From assembly GCA_964578975.1 (NCBI GenBank), contig CAZOFA010000040.1:1-20654 (forward strand): a stretch of DNA of 20,654 bases, in the 5' to 3' direction. The stretch comes from CAYRUP01 sp964578975 (lineage in GTDB: Bacteria > Pseudomonadota > Gammaproteobacteria > DSM-16500). Numbering within the stretch: position 1 is the stretch's first letter; each line of letters opens with the position of its first letter. Shown here piece by piece: positions 1 to 7,277 of this stretch. The notes below the pieces were generated by a model. It saw nothing but the letters and a program-made list of their open reading frames with translations, made no database searches and had not been told where the DNA came from. A program made the translations under genes and the position numbers.

Positions 1-46
1 TAGAAATTAATATCAATGTTAAAAATAAAAATAATATTTTATTCAT
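1..46 (-). CDS. N-terminus of an exported protein, cut by window edge
   Basis: On the minus strand an ATG at 46-44 opens a frame with no stop up to the window edge, reading MNKILFLFLTLILIS. This is a Lys followed by an unbroken hydrophobic run, as in a signal peptide or lipoprotein leader. A Shine-Dalgarno-like AGGGTG (minus strand, 60-55) sits 8 bases upstream. The gene follows aroC in the same direction. In Escherichia coli the gene after aroC is mepA, an exported murein endopeptidase, but 15 residues cannot identify this one. Only start and export are supported. Confidence 0.5.
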   Translation of the reverse strand, partial: MNKILFLFLTLILIS

Positions 47-63
47 CTTATCATCACCCTATT

Positions 64-126
64 GTGTCATTCCCGCGAAGGCGGTAATCTATTTTGGATG
101 GATTCCCGCCTTCGCGGGAATGACAC
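64..126. repeat. 63-bp near-perfect palindromic repeat
   Basis: The 21-bp arms 64-84 and 106-126 are exact reverse complements. Pairing continues inward with one mismatch and a few wobbles to a loop of about 5 bases near 93-97. Each half carries the pattern ATTCCC-N8-GGGAAT (one base off in the left half), which resembles the dispersed dRS3-type repeat known from Neisseria and similar elements in other proteobacteria. It lies between the aroC stop and the next gene, ending 3 bases before that gene's ribosome binding site. No T-run follows on the minus strand, so a simple intrinsic terminator is not supported. Confidence 0.85.
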
Positions 127-130
127 GTAC

Positions 131-136
131 ATTATA
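131..136 (-). promoter_or_regulatory. Possible -10 box for the truncated gene
   Basis: The minus strand reads TATAAT here, a perfect sigma70 -10 hexamer, in the gap after aroC. No good -35 hexamer is visible at 16-18 bases. If active it would place the 63-bp palindrome in the 5' leader of the gene cut by the left edge. A weak call resting on one hexamer in AT-rich DNA. Confidence 0.25.
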
Positions 137-160
137 CCAAATTGTAAACTGCTTTTGGAA

Positions 161-1228
161 TCAACGTCTTTCAAAATTTTGTCCACGATCACGCAATACA
201 TGATCCATTAATACAATCGCGACCATCGCTTCAGCAATTGGTGTAGCACGAATGCCTACACAAGGATCATGTCTGCCTGTCACTGAAACCTGAGTCGCTT
301 GATTATGAATATCAACGGTATCAATCGGTGTCGTAATACTGGACGTGGGTTTTAAAGCAATACTTACTTCAATCGCTTGCCCCGTTGAAATTCCACCCAG
401 TATTCCACCCGCACGATTCGACATAAATCCTTGCGGCGTAATCGCATCACGATGCAGAGAACCTTTTTGCGTAATCGAAGAAAATCCCGCCCCAACTTCC
501 ACGCCTTTGACCGCTGGAATACTCATCAAGGCATACGCTAATTCCGCATCCAGTCGATCAAACACCGGTTCGCCTAAACCAACTGGCACATTTTCTGCGA
601 TCACGTTGATGCGCGCACCCATCGAATCACCTTGTTTGCGCAATTCATTAATAAAATTTTCAAGCTCAGAAATTTTATTCGCATCCGGAGAAAAAAATGG
701 ATTGTTATTCACTTCGTTTAAATCAACAGGTTCAAGAATAATAGGGCCTAATTGCGCTAAATATCCTCGAATGACTAGATTATAATTTTCTCGCAAATAT
801 TTTTTTGCAATCGCACCTGCCGCAACGCGCATGACAGTTTCACGTGCAGATGCGCGTCCGCCACCCAAATGATCGCGGATGCCATATTTTTTTTGATAAG
901 TAAAATCAGCGTGCCCAGGACGAAATTTATTTTTTAATTCGGAATAATCTTTCGCGCGTTGATCAGTGTTTTCAACGAACAGACCAATCGGCGTGCCAGT
1001 GGTGATTCCTTCAAACACGCCTGACACAATTTTAACTTCATCCTTTTCACGCCGTTGCGAAGCGTAACGTGATGTGCCTGGTCTGCGACGTTCAAGTTCT
1101 TGTTGAATATCGTCATGAGTCAGTGCAAGTCCTGGAGGACAACCATCGATGACACACCCATACAGTGGGCCATGGCTTTCGCCAAAGGTTGTCACGGTGA
1201 ATAATTTTCCGATACTGTTACCTGCCAT
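161..1228 (-). CDS. aroC: Chorismate synthase
   Basis: Converts 5-enolpyruvylshikimate-3-phosphate to chorismate, the last shikimate step, in the cytoplasm, using reduced FMN. The 355 residues match the family length (E. coli 361). Family signatures are present: GESHG at 16-20, GGGRASARET at 122-131 within the RDHLGGGR block, and RHDPC at 319-323 followed by GIRATPIAEAM near the C-terminus. Nothing is missing. The ATG at 1228 lies inside the 3' end of the upstream unknown gene (11-bp overlap). The only Shine-Dalgarno-like stretch (AAGGGAA) is about 13 bases away, so translational coupling is likely (inference). It is the last complete gene of the prmB-unknown-aroC set; prmB next to aroC is a known gammaproteobacterial order. 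Confidence 0.97.
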   Translation of the reverse strand: MAGNSIGKLFTVTTFGESHGPLYGCVIDGCPPGLALTHDDIQQELERRRPGTSRYASQRREKDEVKIVSGVFEGITTGTPIGLFVENTDQRAKDYSELKNKFRPGHADFTYQKKYGIRDHLGGGRASARETVMRVAAGAIAKKYLRENYNLVIRGYLAQLGPIILEPVDLNEVNNNPFFSPDANKISELENFINELRKQGDSMGARINVIAENVPVGLGEPVFDRLDAELAYALMSIPAVKGVEVGAGFSSITQKGSLHRDAITPQGFMSNRAGGILGGISTGQAIEVSIALKPTSSITTPIDTVDIHNQATQVSVTGRHDPCVGIRATPIAEAMVAIVLMDHVLRDRGQNFERR

Positions 1229-2081
1229 AATTATTTGTATTTTCCCTTACAGTTGTTTGTGTAGCGTTTTCAGTGGGGGATTTCGCGGGAGAAAATAGTT
1301 TAGAATTATTTCCCAGGGCACTCAGGTCCGTTATAAACTTTATATAAAATTCATCGTTGGTTGAAGTTTTTTGTTGGGTGTCTTTGATCATTTGTATAAT
1401 CCCATGTTGAATCAGTGCCGAACTAAATGCTTGTGCCTTGAAGGCCATCAATCCTTCCCGCATTAATTTCCAGAAATTTTCATCACGCGGAGTCGCTTTT
1501 AATTTTTGTAACTCATCTGGCGTTGGAGTTTCTTTTGAATTTTCATGGACTGATCGATAAATTTTGCGTAATGCTATTAATGGATCACTGCTGACAATGA
1601 GGGGTACTGATGGTTCACTCGATTGTACGGTGATTTCAGGTTCTGGATTGCTGGGTATTATTACAGCCGGGGGAGTCTGCGATATTTTTTCTTGGGCTGC
1701 TTTTTCTTGCTGATCACGTTGTAAAAATAAATTTTTCAGAATACGTAATGTGCGTAAGTTAAGATCTCCGTCTTTCTCGATAATTTTGCCGAATGATATG
1801 CGTATTTGATCGTCTTCGGGTAATGCCCAATACTTGGGTTCTAATTCCATTGCAAGGTTTAGCTCTTCATCTGAAGTCGCTAATGTTTTTTCACACTTGA
1901 TCACTTGAGACATTTCTGTAAAACCATTCAAAACAGAAATACCGCCAAATTGATCAACCCTCTGACGTTGTGGGCTTTCTTTGTTTAACGCATTAAATGC
2001 AGCAATTAATTTTGCCTTTCTGAGTTCAAACTCTTTTTTTGCTTTTCGTTCATTTAATTTAGTTTTATTCGTTGCTCTCAT
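1218..2081 (-). CDS. Unrecognised 287-residue protein between prmB and aroC
   Basis: I do not recognise this protein. The first 40 residues are highly charged (KTKLNERKAKKEFELRKAK) and probably helical or coiled coil. A middle part is rich in Asp/Glu and Leu, a Pro/Ser-rich linker spans about 133-170, and a second mostly helical part spans about 170-265 before a polar Thr/Asn-rich tail. There is no signal peptide, membrane segment or metal motif, so it is probably cytoplasmic or a secreted effector lacking a classical signal. The ATG at 2081 has a fair GAGG Shine-Dalgarno about 8 bases upstream. It is transcribed with prmB (73-bp gap) and overlaps aroC by 11 bp. Real gene status is well supported by length, overlap and RBS; function is unknown. 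A type IV-secreted effector is a possibility only. Confidence 0.8.
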   Translation of the reverse strand: MRATNKTKLNERKAKKEFELRKAKLIAAFNALNKESPQRQRVDQFGGISVLNGFTEMSQVIKCEKTLATSDEELNLAMELEPKYWALPEDDQIRISFGKIIEKDGDLNLRTLRILKNLFLQRDQQEKAAQEKISQTPPAVIIPSNPEPEITVQSSEPSVPLIVSSDPLIALRKIYRSVHENSKETPTPDELQKLKATPRDENFWKLMREGLMAFKAQAFSSALIQHGIIQMIKDTQQKTSTNDEFYIKFITDLSALGNNSKLFSPAKSPTENATQTTVRENTNNYGR

Positions 2082-2154
2082 GGATCAACCTCGTTTTGGT
2101 AAAATAATGCGTAATAATACCTGATCCCTGTTTTTTGTGCAAATTTTGACTCTT

Positions 2155-3075
2155 TCATTCTACCGTTGCATGCGCAAAGCAATCCTCATACTCATTTAGC
2201 TGCTCGCGTGTTAATAAAAAGACGCCACCGCCGCCACGTTGAAATTCAAGCCAAGTAAATGGGACATCAGGGAAAGTTTCAGCCAGGGCATAATCACTGT
2301 TGCCCACTTCCACAATCAAAATCCCATGCGGATTTAAATACGTCGCGGCTTCGCGCAAAATGCGCAGCACCACATCGAGACCATATTTTCCTGCTTTTAA
2401 CCCTAAATTGGGTTCATGCAGATATTCTTCCGGCAAACTCGCCATGTCGTCTTCATCCACATATGGTGGATTACTGATAATTAAGTCGTATTTTTTTTCC
2501 GGCAAAGAAGAAAATAAATCGGCTTGAAAAAGTGTGACTTGATCTTCGACTTCATGACGCAACACATTTATTTTGGCAACCGCTAATGCATCAGCGGAAA
2601 TATCCGTTGCATCAATGTTTGCATCCGGAAATGTTTTTGCGATGGCAATCGCAATGCAACCACTCCCAGTGCATAAATCTAAAATAGAATGTATGGCGTC
2701 GGGTTCAATCCAAGGTTGAAACTCATGTTGAATTAATTCAGCGATGGGTGAACGTGGAATGAGAACACGTTCGTCAATGTAAAATGACAAGCCAGCAAAG
2801 TGTGCTTCATTGGTTAAGTAAGGCAGCGGAATACGTTCATGCAAGCGACGTTGAATGAGTTTATATAATGTTTCTCGTTCGCTGGATGTGAGTCTTGCAT
2901 CTAATACGGCAGGATTAATATCGTGCGGCAAATGCAAAACATGCAAAATCAGTGCAGTCGCTTCATCCCAGGCGTTTTCCGTGCCATGACCAAAATAAAG
3001 TCCCGCTTCGTTAAAACGGCTCACCGTCCAACGTAAAAAATCACGCAACGTCAATAGCTCAGCGATTTCTTTCAT
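2155..3075 (-). CDS. prmB: Ribosomal protein uL3 (L3) glutamine methyltransferase
   Basis: N5-glutamine methyltransferase that modifies a Gln of ribosomal protein L3, using S-adenosylmethionine. At 306 residues it is close to E. coli PrmB (310) and follows it along its length. FGHGT at 29-32 and the DERVLIPRSPI block at 101-111 are PrmB-type. The SAM-binding motif LDLCTGSGC is at 132-140 and the catalytic NPPY at 202-205, followed by VDEDDM and the PrmB-like FTWLEF near the C-terminus. These features favour PrmB over the release-factor methylase PrmC. The ATG at 3075 has a clear GGGAG Shine-Dalgarno. First gene of the minus-strand operon leading to aroC, divergent from nagZ with an 87-bp gap. 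Confidence 0.95.
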   Translation of the reverse strand: MKEIAELLTLRDFLRWTVSRFNEAGLYFGHGTENAWDEATALILHVLHLPHDINPAVLDARLTSSERETLYKLIQRRLHERIPLPYLTNEAHFAGLSFYIDERVLIPRSPIAELIQHEFQPWIEPDAIHSILDLCTGSGCIAIAIAKTFPDANIDATDISADALAVAKINVLRHEVEDQVTLFQADLFSSLPEKKYDLIISNPPYVDEDDMASLPEEYLHEPNLGLKAGKYGLDVVLRILREAATYLNPHGILIVEVGNSDYALAETFPDVPFTWLEFQRGGGGVFLLTREQLNEYEDCFAHATVE

Positions 3076-3162
3076 GTGTCCACTCCCGATTAAATTTCAT
3101 ATTATTCTACGTGAAATATCCGTATAATTCTCAAAAATATTTTTTTTAAAAGATAAATTATC
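3076..3162. promoter_or_regulatory. Divergent promoter region prmB / nagZ
   Basis: An 87-bp AT-rich gap between two divergent genes. On the plus strand TATAAT at 3123-3128 is a perfect -10 for nagZ, without a convincing -35. On the minus strand TTGAGA (3134-3129) and TAGAAT (3109-3104), separated by 19 bases, could serve prmB. The two predicted promoters overlap, so transcription in the two directions may compete (inference). Confidence 0.5.
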
Positions 3163-4188
3163 ATGGCAATTATTATTGATTTAATCGGCGCTGAGATGAG
3201 TTCAGATGAACGAGAATTACTCCAACACCCACTGATGGGCGGAATTATTTTGTTTAGTCGAAATTATGTCTCACCGAATCAATTAGTTGAACTGTGTCAC
3301 TCTGTGCGTGAAGCGCGCAGCGCACCACTTTTAATCACAGTGGATCAAGAAGGCGGACGCGTGCAACGTTTTAAACAAGGTTTTGTACGCTTGCCGAGTA
3401 TGGGAGAAATAGGTGCGCTTTATCAGCATGCTGCCGCTGCCGGTTTGCGTTTGGCCTATTGCTGCGGCTGGTTGATGGCAGCAGAAATATTGGCGCATGG
3501 AATCGATTTAAGTTTTGCGCCCGTGTTAGATTTAAATAAAAAATTAAATACCGTGATTGGTGATCGTGCATTTGATTCGAATATAAAAATTGTGACTGCA
3601 TTAGCAGAAGCTGTGATGCAGGGCATGCACGCGGCAGGAATGGTAGCCACGGGAAAACATTTTCCCGGACACGGATCTGTCACCTTAGATTCACATCTTG
3701 CGTTGCCGAAAGATGTGCGCGATTTTGAATCGGTTTATGCAGACGACATGCAACCCTTTATTCAATTGATAAAAAAAGGCATCGATGCATTAATGCCGGC
3801 TCATATTGTGTTTTCGTCTGTCGATCCTCATCCAGTTGGGTTTTCGCGTTTTTGGTTACAAGATATTTTACGCAAAAAATTAAATTTTACTGGCGTGATC
3901 TTTAGCGATGATCTGAATATGGGTGCAGCAGCAGAGGCGGGCGGTTATACTGCGCGGGCAATAAAAGCATTTGATGCCGGTTGTGATTTTGTGTTGATTT
4001 GTAATAATCGTACGGCTGCCATTGAAATGTTAGAGCAAGTGCCAACACATTATAAAGTTTCAAATGAAAAATTACATTCGGTCAAAGGAAAATTTTCTGG
4101 GAATGTCGACACATTGTATGCGAGTGTTGCTTGGAAACAACATGTGAATGAATTAACTGAATACAGGAAAACGTATGAAAATCATTGA
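3163..4188 (+). CDS. nagZ: Beta-N-acetylglucosaminidase, muropeptide recycling
   Basis: Family GH3 hexosaminidase that removes GlcNAc from anhydro-muropeptides in the cytoplasm during peptidoglycan recycling. Length of 341 residues is identical to E. coli NagZ. Motifs seen: DQEGGRVQRF at 61-70, the substrate-binding KHFPGHG at 165-171 followed by the catalytic loop DSH at 176-178, MPAH at 211-214, and FSDDLNMG at 247-254 containing the Asp nucleophile. No signal peptide, as expected for the cytoplasmic enzyme. The ATG at 3163 aligns with family N-termini, though the Shine-Dalgarno is weak in an A-rich leader. The 3' end overlaps the next gene by 14 bp, a neighbour pairing known from other gammaproteobacteria. 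Confidence 0.95.
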   Translation: MAIIIDLIGAEMSSDERELLQHPLMGGIILFSRNYVSPNQLVELCHSVREARSAPLLITVDQEGGRVQRFKQGFVRLPSMGEIGALYQHAAAAGLRLAYCCGWLMAAEILAHGIDLSFAPVLDLNKKLNTVIGDRAFDSNIKIVTALAEAVMQGMHAAGMVATGKHFPGHGSVTLDSHLALPKDVRDFESVYADDMQPFIQLIKKGIDALMPAHIVFSSVDPHPVGFSRFWLQDILRKKLNFTGVIFSDDLNMGAAAEAGGYTARAIKAFDAGCDFVLICNNRTAAIEMLEQVPTHYKVSNEKLHSVKGKFSGNVDTLYASVAWKQHVNELTEYRKTYENH

Positions 4189-4735
4189 TAAAATTAAAAA
4201 CGTGCAAGAAAACGCTGAATGTCTTTATACGCATGCAGATCTTGAAAAAGCGTTGGATACGATTTCGCAAAACATTACCGCTAAATTAAAAGATGAAAAT
4301 CCGATTGTATTATGTGTGATGATCGGTGCGTTAGTTCCAACCGGACACATTCTGACACGTCTTAATTTTCCATTAGAAGTTGATTATATTCATGCAACGC
4401 GTTATCAAAGTACAACGCGCGGCGGTGATTTGCATTGGCTCGTTGAACCACGTAAATCGTTAAAAGGACGTACGGTGCTGGTGGTCGATGACATTATGGA
4501 TGGTGGATTAACGTTGTCAGCGATTATTGATTATTGTAAGCAAATGGGGGCAAAATCGGTTTACTCGGCAGTGATGGTGAATAAAATTCGCAAGAGAGAA
4601 CCGGGTGTGAATTTCGAACCTGATTTTGTTGGGGTTAATACCGAGGATCGTTATTTATTTGGGTTTGGTTTGGATTACGAAGAATATTTGCGCAATGTGT
4701 CGGGGATTTACGCGGTGGCGAAAGAGCATCAGTAA
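4175..4735 (+). CDS. hpt: Hypoxanthine-guanine phosphoribosyltransferase
   Basis: Purine salvage enzyme joining hypoxanthine or guanine to PRPP to form IMP or GMP. 186 residues, type I PRTase fold. The PRPP loop VLVVDDIMDGGLTL is at 101-114, the flexible-loop region follows RYQSTTRGGD at 76-85, and the FGFGLDYEEYLRN segment near the C-terminus is typical of hypoxanthine PRTases. Gly110 replaces the Thr of the usual DTG, as expected for the nagZ-linked subfamily, where this position varies. The ATG at 4175 has AGGA 6 bases upstream, inside the end of nagZ, so the two are probably co-transcribed and coupled. Exact base preference cannot be read from sequence. Confidence 0.9.
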   Translation: MKIIDKIKNVQENAECLYTHADLEKALDTISQNITAKLKDENPIVLCVMIGALVPTGHILTRLNFPLEVDYIHATRYQSTTRGGDLHWLVEPRKSLKGRTVLVVDDIMDGGLTLSAIIDYCKQMGAKSVYSAVMVNKIRKREPGVNFEPDFVGVNTEDRYLFGFGLDYEEYLRNVSGIYAVAKEHQ

Positions 4736-4740
4736 ACACC

Positions 4741-4778
4741 TGGATCGCCACATCCCGCAAAACGGGACTCGCGATGAC
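4741..4778. repeat. Degenerate palindromic intergenic repeat
   Basis: In the 70-bp gap between hpt and fadE, TCCCG (4753-4757) pairs with CGGGA (4763-4767), and ATCGC (4744-4748) with GCGAT (4771-4775), leaving an interior bulge. The ends (TGGATCGCCA and CGCGATGAC) resemble the common dispersed proteobacterial repeat that reads TGGATTGCCA...CGCAATGAC. It looks like a decayed copy. It could lower readthrough from hpt into fadE. Confidence 0.5.
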
Positions 4779-4805
4779 ATCATTAACAATTAAAGGAATA
4801 AACAC

Positions 4806-7277
4806 ATGGGATGGATTTGGGGTTTAACATTTATCGCATTGTTCGGTGTACTCGCATACAACCGTGCAAAATTAGCTGTTTGGACGGTCGCCGTTACCAT
4901 ATTTTTAATATTAGCCAGCAGACTTTCATCACTTTCAACGCTGGGTTTATCCATTACGTGGTCACTTTTTTTAATTGTTTTTCTGCCGTTGTATCTAAAA
5001 AAATGGCGCTATAAATTTTTTAGTAAACCGGCACTTAAATTTTATCGTAAAGCCATGCCAACGATGTCGCGCACCGAACGAGAAGCGCTCGCGGCCGGAA
5101 CCATTGGTTGGGAAGGAGAATTATTTCGAGGTAATCCGCATTGGAGTAATTTATTAACGATTCCGAAACCAAAATTATCTGAGGAAGAGCAAGCGTTTAT
5201 TGATGGTCCGGTCGAATTACTGTGTAGCATGATTGATGATTGGGATATCACACATCGTCGTGCCGATTTACCCCCTGAAATTTGGGATTTTATTAAGAGG
5301 GAAGGATTTTTTTCTTTAATCATCACAAAAGAATATGGCGGAAAAAATTTTTCAGCCTATGCGCATTCACAAATTTTGGCAAAAATTTACGGAAAAAGTG
5401 CATCTGTTGCAACGACCATTGCGGTGCCAAATTCATTGGGACCGGCAGAATTATTAATTCACTATGGCACCCCGGAACAAAAAAAATATTATTTACCGCG
5501 TTTGGCACGTGGTGAAGAAATTCCCTGTTTTGCTTTAACAGGCCCTGAAGCCGGTTCTGATGCGGGTGCGATGTCCGATAAAGGTGTCGTGTGTTGGGAT
5601 GAAATCGATGGGAAAAAAGTGTTGGGCATTCGTCTCAATTTTAATAAACGTTATATTACGTTAGCGCCCGTTGCCACGGTCGTCGGTTTAGCCTTTAAAT
5701 TATATGATCCTGATCATCTCATCGGTAACAAAAAAGATTTAGGCATAACCTGCGCATTGATTCCGCGCAATACACCGGGTGTCACGATTGGGCGACGACA
5801 TTTTCCGGTGAATTCAGTTTTTCAAAATGGTCCGATTCAAGGAAAAGATGTTTTTATTCCGGTTGATTGGATTATTGGCGGCACAAAAATGGCGGGGCAA
5901 GGTTGGCGCATGTTAATGGAATGTTTAGCCGCGGGTCGCGCGATTTCTTTGCCGGCGAGTAGTTTAGGTGGTGCAAAAATATTAGTGTATACCACGGGTG
6001 CTTATGCACGTGTGCGCCGTCAATTTAATGTTCCGATCGGACGTTTTGAAGGCATTGAAGAAGTTTTAGCACGCATTGCAGGCTACACTTATATCATGGA
6101 TGCAACACGTTCTCTCACGGCAGCCGTGATTGATAGTGGCGAAAAACCGGCGATTGCCTCCGCGATCACCAAATATCATGTGACCGAGCTCGGACGCAAA
6201 GTGGGTAATGATGCGATGGATATTCATGGCGGCAAGGGTGTGTGTTTGGGTCCGCTAAATTATTTAGCGCGTTCCTATGAAGCCATTCCCATTGCCATTA
6301 CCGTCGAAGGCGCCAATATTCTCACGCGTAATTTAATTATTTTTGGTCAAGGTGCGATGCGTTGTCATCCGTATGTGTTTCGTGAATTTGAAGCGGCACA
6401 AAATAAAGATGATGCAGAAGCAATCATTGAATTTGATAAAGCATTGCTTGGGCATATCAGTTTTACCATCAGTAATTTAGTGAGAAGTTTTGTGTTAGGG
6501 TTGACGGGTAGTCGTTTGGTGATTGCGCCGCTCGGAAAAACCAAACGTTATTTTCAAAATGCGACACGTTTTAGCGCTGCTTTTGCTTTATTAGCGGATA
6601 TTTCAATGTTAGTGCTGGGCGGATCCTTAAAACGTAAAGAAACGATTTCAGCTCGTTTAGGCGATGTGTTGAGCGAACTTTATTTACTCTCAGCGGTATT
6701 GAAGCATTATCATGATCAGGGAAAAAATGGCGATGATTTGCCGATTGTGCGCTGGGCTGGATTAACTTGCCTTTATAATACACAACAACACATTGACGAA
6801 CTTTTGAAAAACTTTCCGAAGCGCTGGCTTGGTAAGTTATTAAGAGTATTAATCTTTCCTTTAGGAAAACGTTTTTCCAAACCCAGCGATAAATTGGGCC
6901 AGCGGGTCGCGCAACTCATATTAGATCAAACACCTACGCGCTATCGTTTAACCGAGGGTTCGTTTGTGTCGGCTGTGGAAGGTAATATGCCGGCGGTGTT
7001 AGAAGATGCGTTATTGAAAACAATTGCTTCCGAACCAGTTGAAAAAGCGCTAAAAGTAGCTTTAAATGACGGTTTGATTGATAATGGCCCGATGAGTGAG
7101 CGTGCTAAACAAGCGTTCGCGAAACAGATCATTACACAAGATCAACTCAACCTTATTTTACAAGCTGAAGAAGCGCGACTCAAAGTGATTGCAGTTGATG
7201 ATTTTACAACAGAAGAATTAGCACACGGTACGAACACACAAAACAAAACTTATGCAAACACCGAATCAACCAAATAA
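4806..7277 (+). CDS. fadE: Membrane-bound acyl-CoA dehydrogenase FadE, copy 1
   Basis: FAD enzyme for the first step of beta-oxidation, acyl-CoA to trans-2-enoyl-CoA. 823 residues (E. coli FadE 814). Two to three hydrophobic segments within 1-66 anchor it to the inner membrane. The acyl-CoA dehydrogenase domain covers about 85-560: LTGPEAGSD at 244-252 binds flavin, DIHGGKG at 472-478 is the canonical cofactor loop, and TVEGANILTRN carries the presumed catalytic base Glu501. A FadE-specific C-terminal domain (DUF1974 type) follows to about 790, ending in a polar tail. AAAGGA lies 8 bases before the ATG. It follows hpt by 70 bp and its end overlaps the sulfatase-fold gene by 26 bp. A paralogue lies at 14753-17176; the two align without gaps over most of their length. 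Confidence 0.95.
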   Translation: MGWIWGLTFIALFGVLAYNRAKLAVWTVAVTIFLILASRLSSLSTLGLSITWSLFLIVFLPLYLKKWRYKFFSKPALKFYRKAMPTMSRTEREALAAGTIGWEGELFRGNPHWSNLLTIPKPKLSEEEQAFIDGPVELLCSMIDDWDITHRRADLPPEIWDFIKREGFFSLIITKEYGGKNFSAYAHSQILAKIYGKSASVATTIAVPNSLGPAELLIHYGTPEQKKYYLPRLARGEEIPCFALTGPEAGSDAGAMSDKGVVCWDEIDGKKVLGIRLNFNKRYITLAPVATVVGLAFKLYDPDHLIGNKKDLGITCALIPRNTPGVTIGRRHFPVNSVFQNGPIQGKDVFIPVDWIIGGTKMAGQGWRMLMECLAAGRAISLPASSLGGAKILVYTTGAYARVRRQFNVPIGRFEGIEEVLARIAGYTYIMDATRSLTAAVIDSGEKPAIASAITKYHVTELGRKVGNDAMDIHGGKGVCLGPLNYLARSYEAIPIAITVEGANILTRNLIIFGQGAMRCHPYVFREFEAAQNKDDAEAIIEFDKALLGHISFTISNLVRSFVLGLTGSRLVIAPLGKTKRYFQNATRFSAAFALLADISMLVLGGSLKRKETISARLGDVLSELYLLSAVLKHYHDQGKNGDDLPIVRWAGLTCLYNTQQHIDELLKNFPKRWLGKLLRVLIFPLGKRFSKPSDKLGQRVAQLILDQTPTRYRLTEGSFVSAVEGNMPAVLEDALLKTIASEPVEKALKVALNDGLIDNGPMSERAKQAFAKQIITQDQLNLILQAEEARLKVIAVDDFTTEELAHGTNTQNKTYANTESTK

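Noticed and set aside
64..126. CRISPR or insertion-sequence end
   Set aside because: A single palindrome with no spaced repeat series, no transposase and no target duplication seen.
345..785. 146-residue open frame opposite aroC
   Set aside because: It is fully antisense to a clear aroC with all its motifs, has no family features, and has low-complexity Pro/Ser composition typical of a shadow frame.
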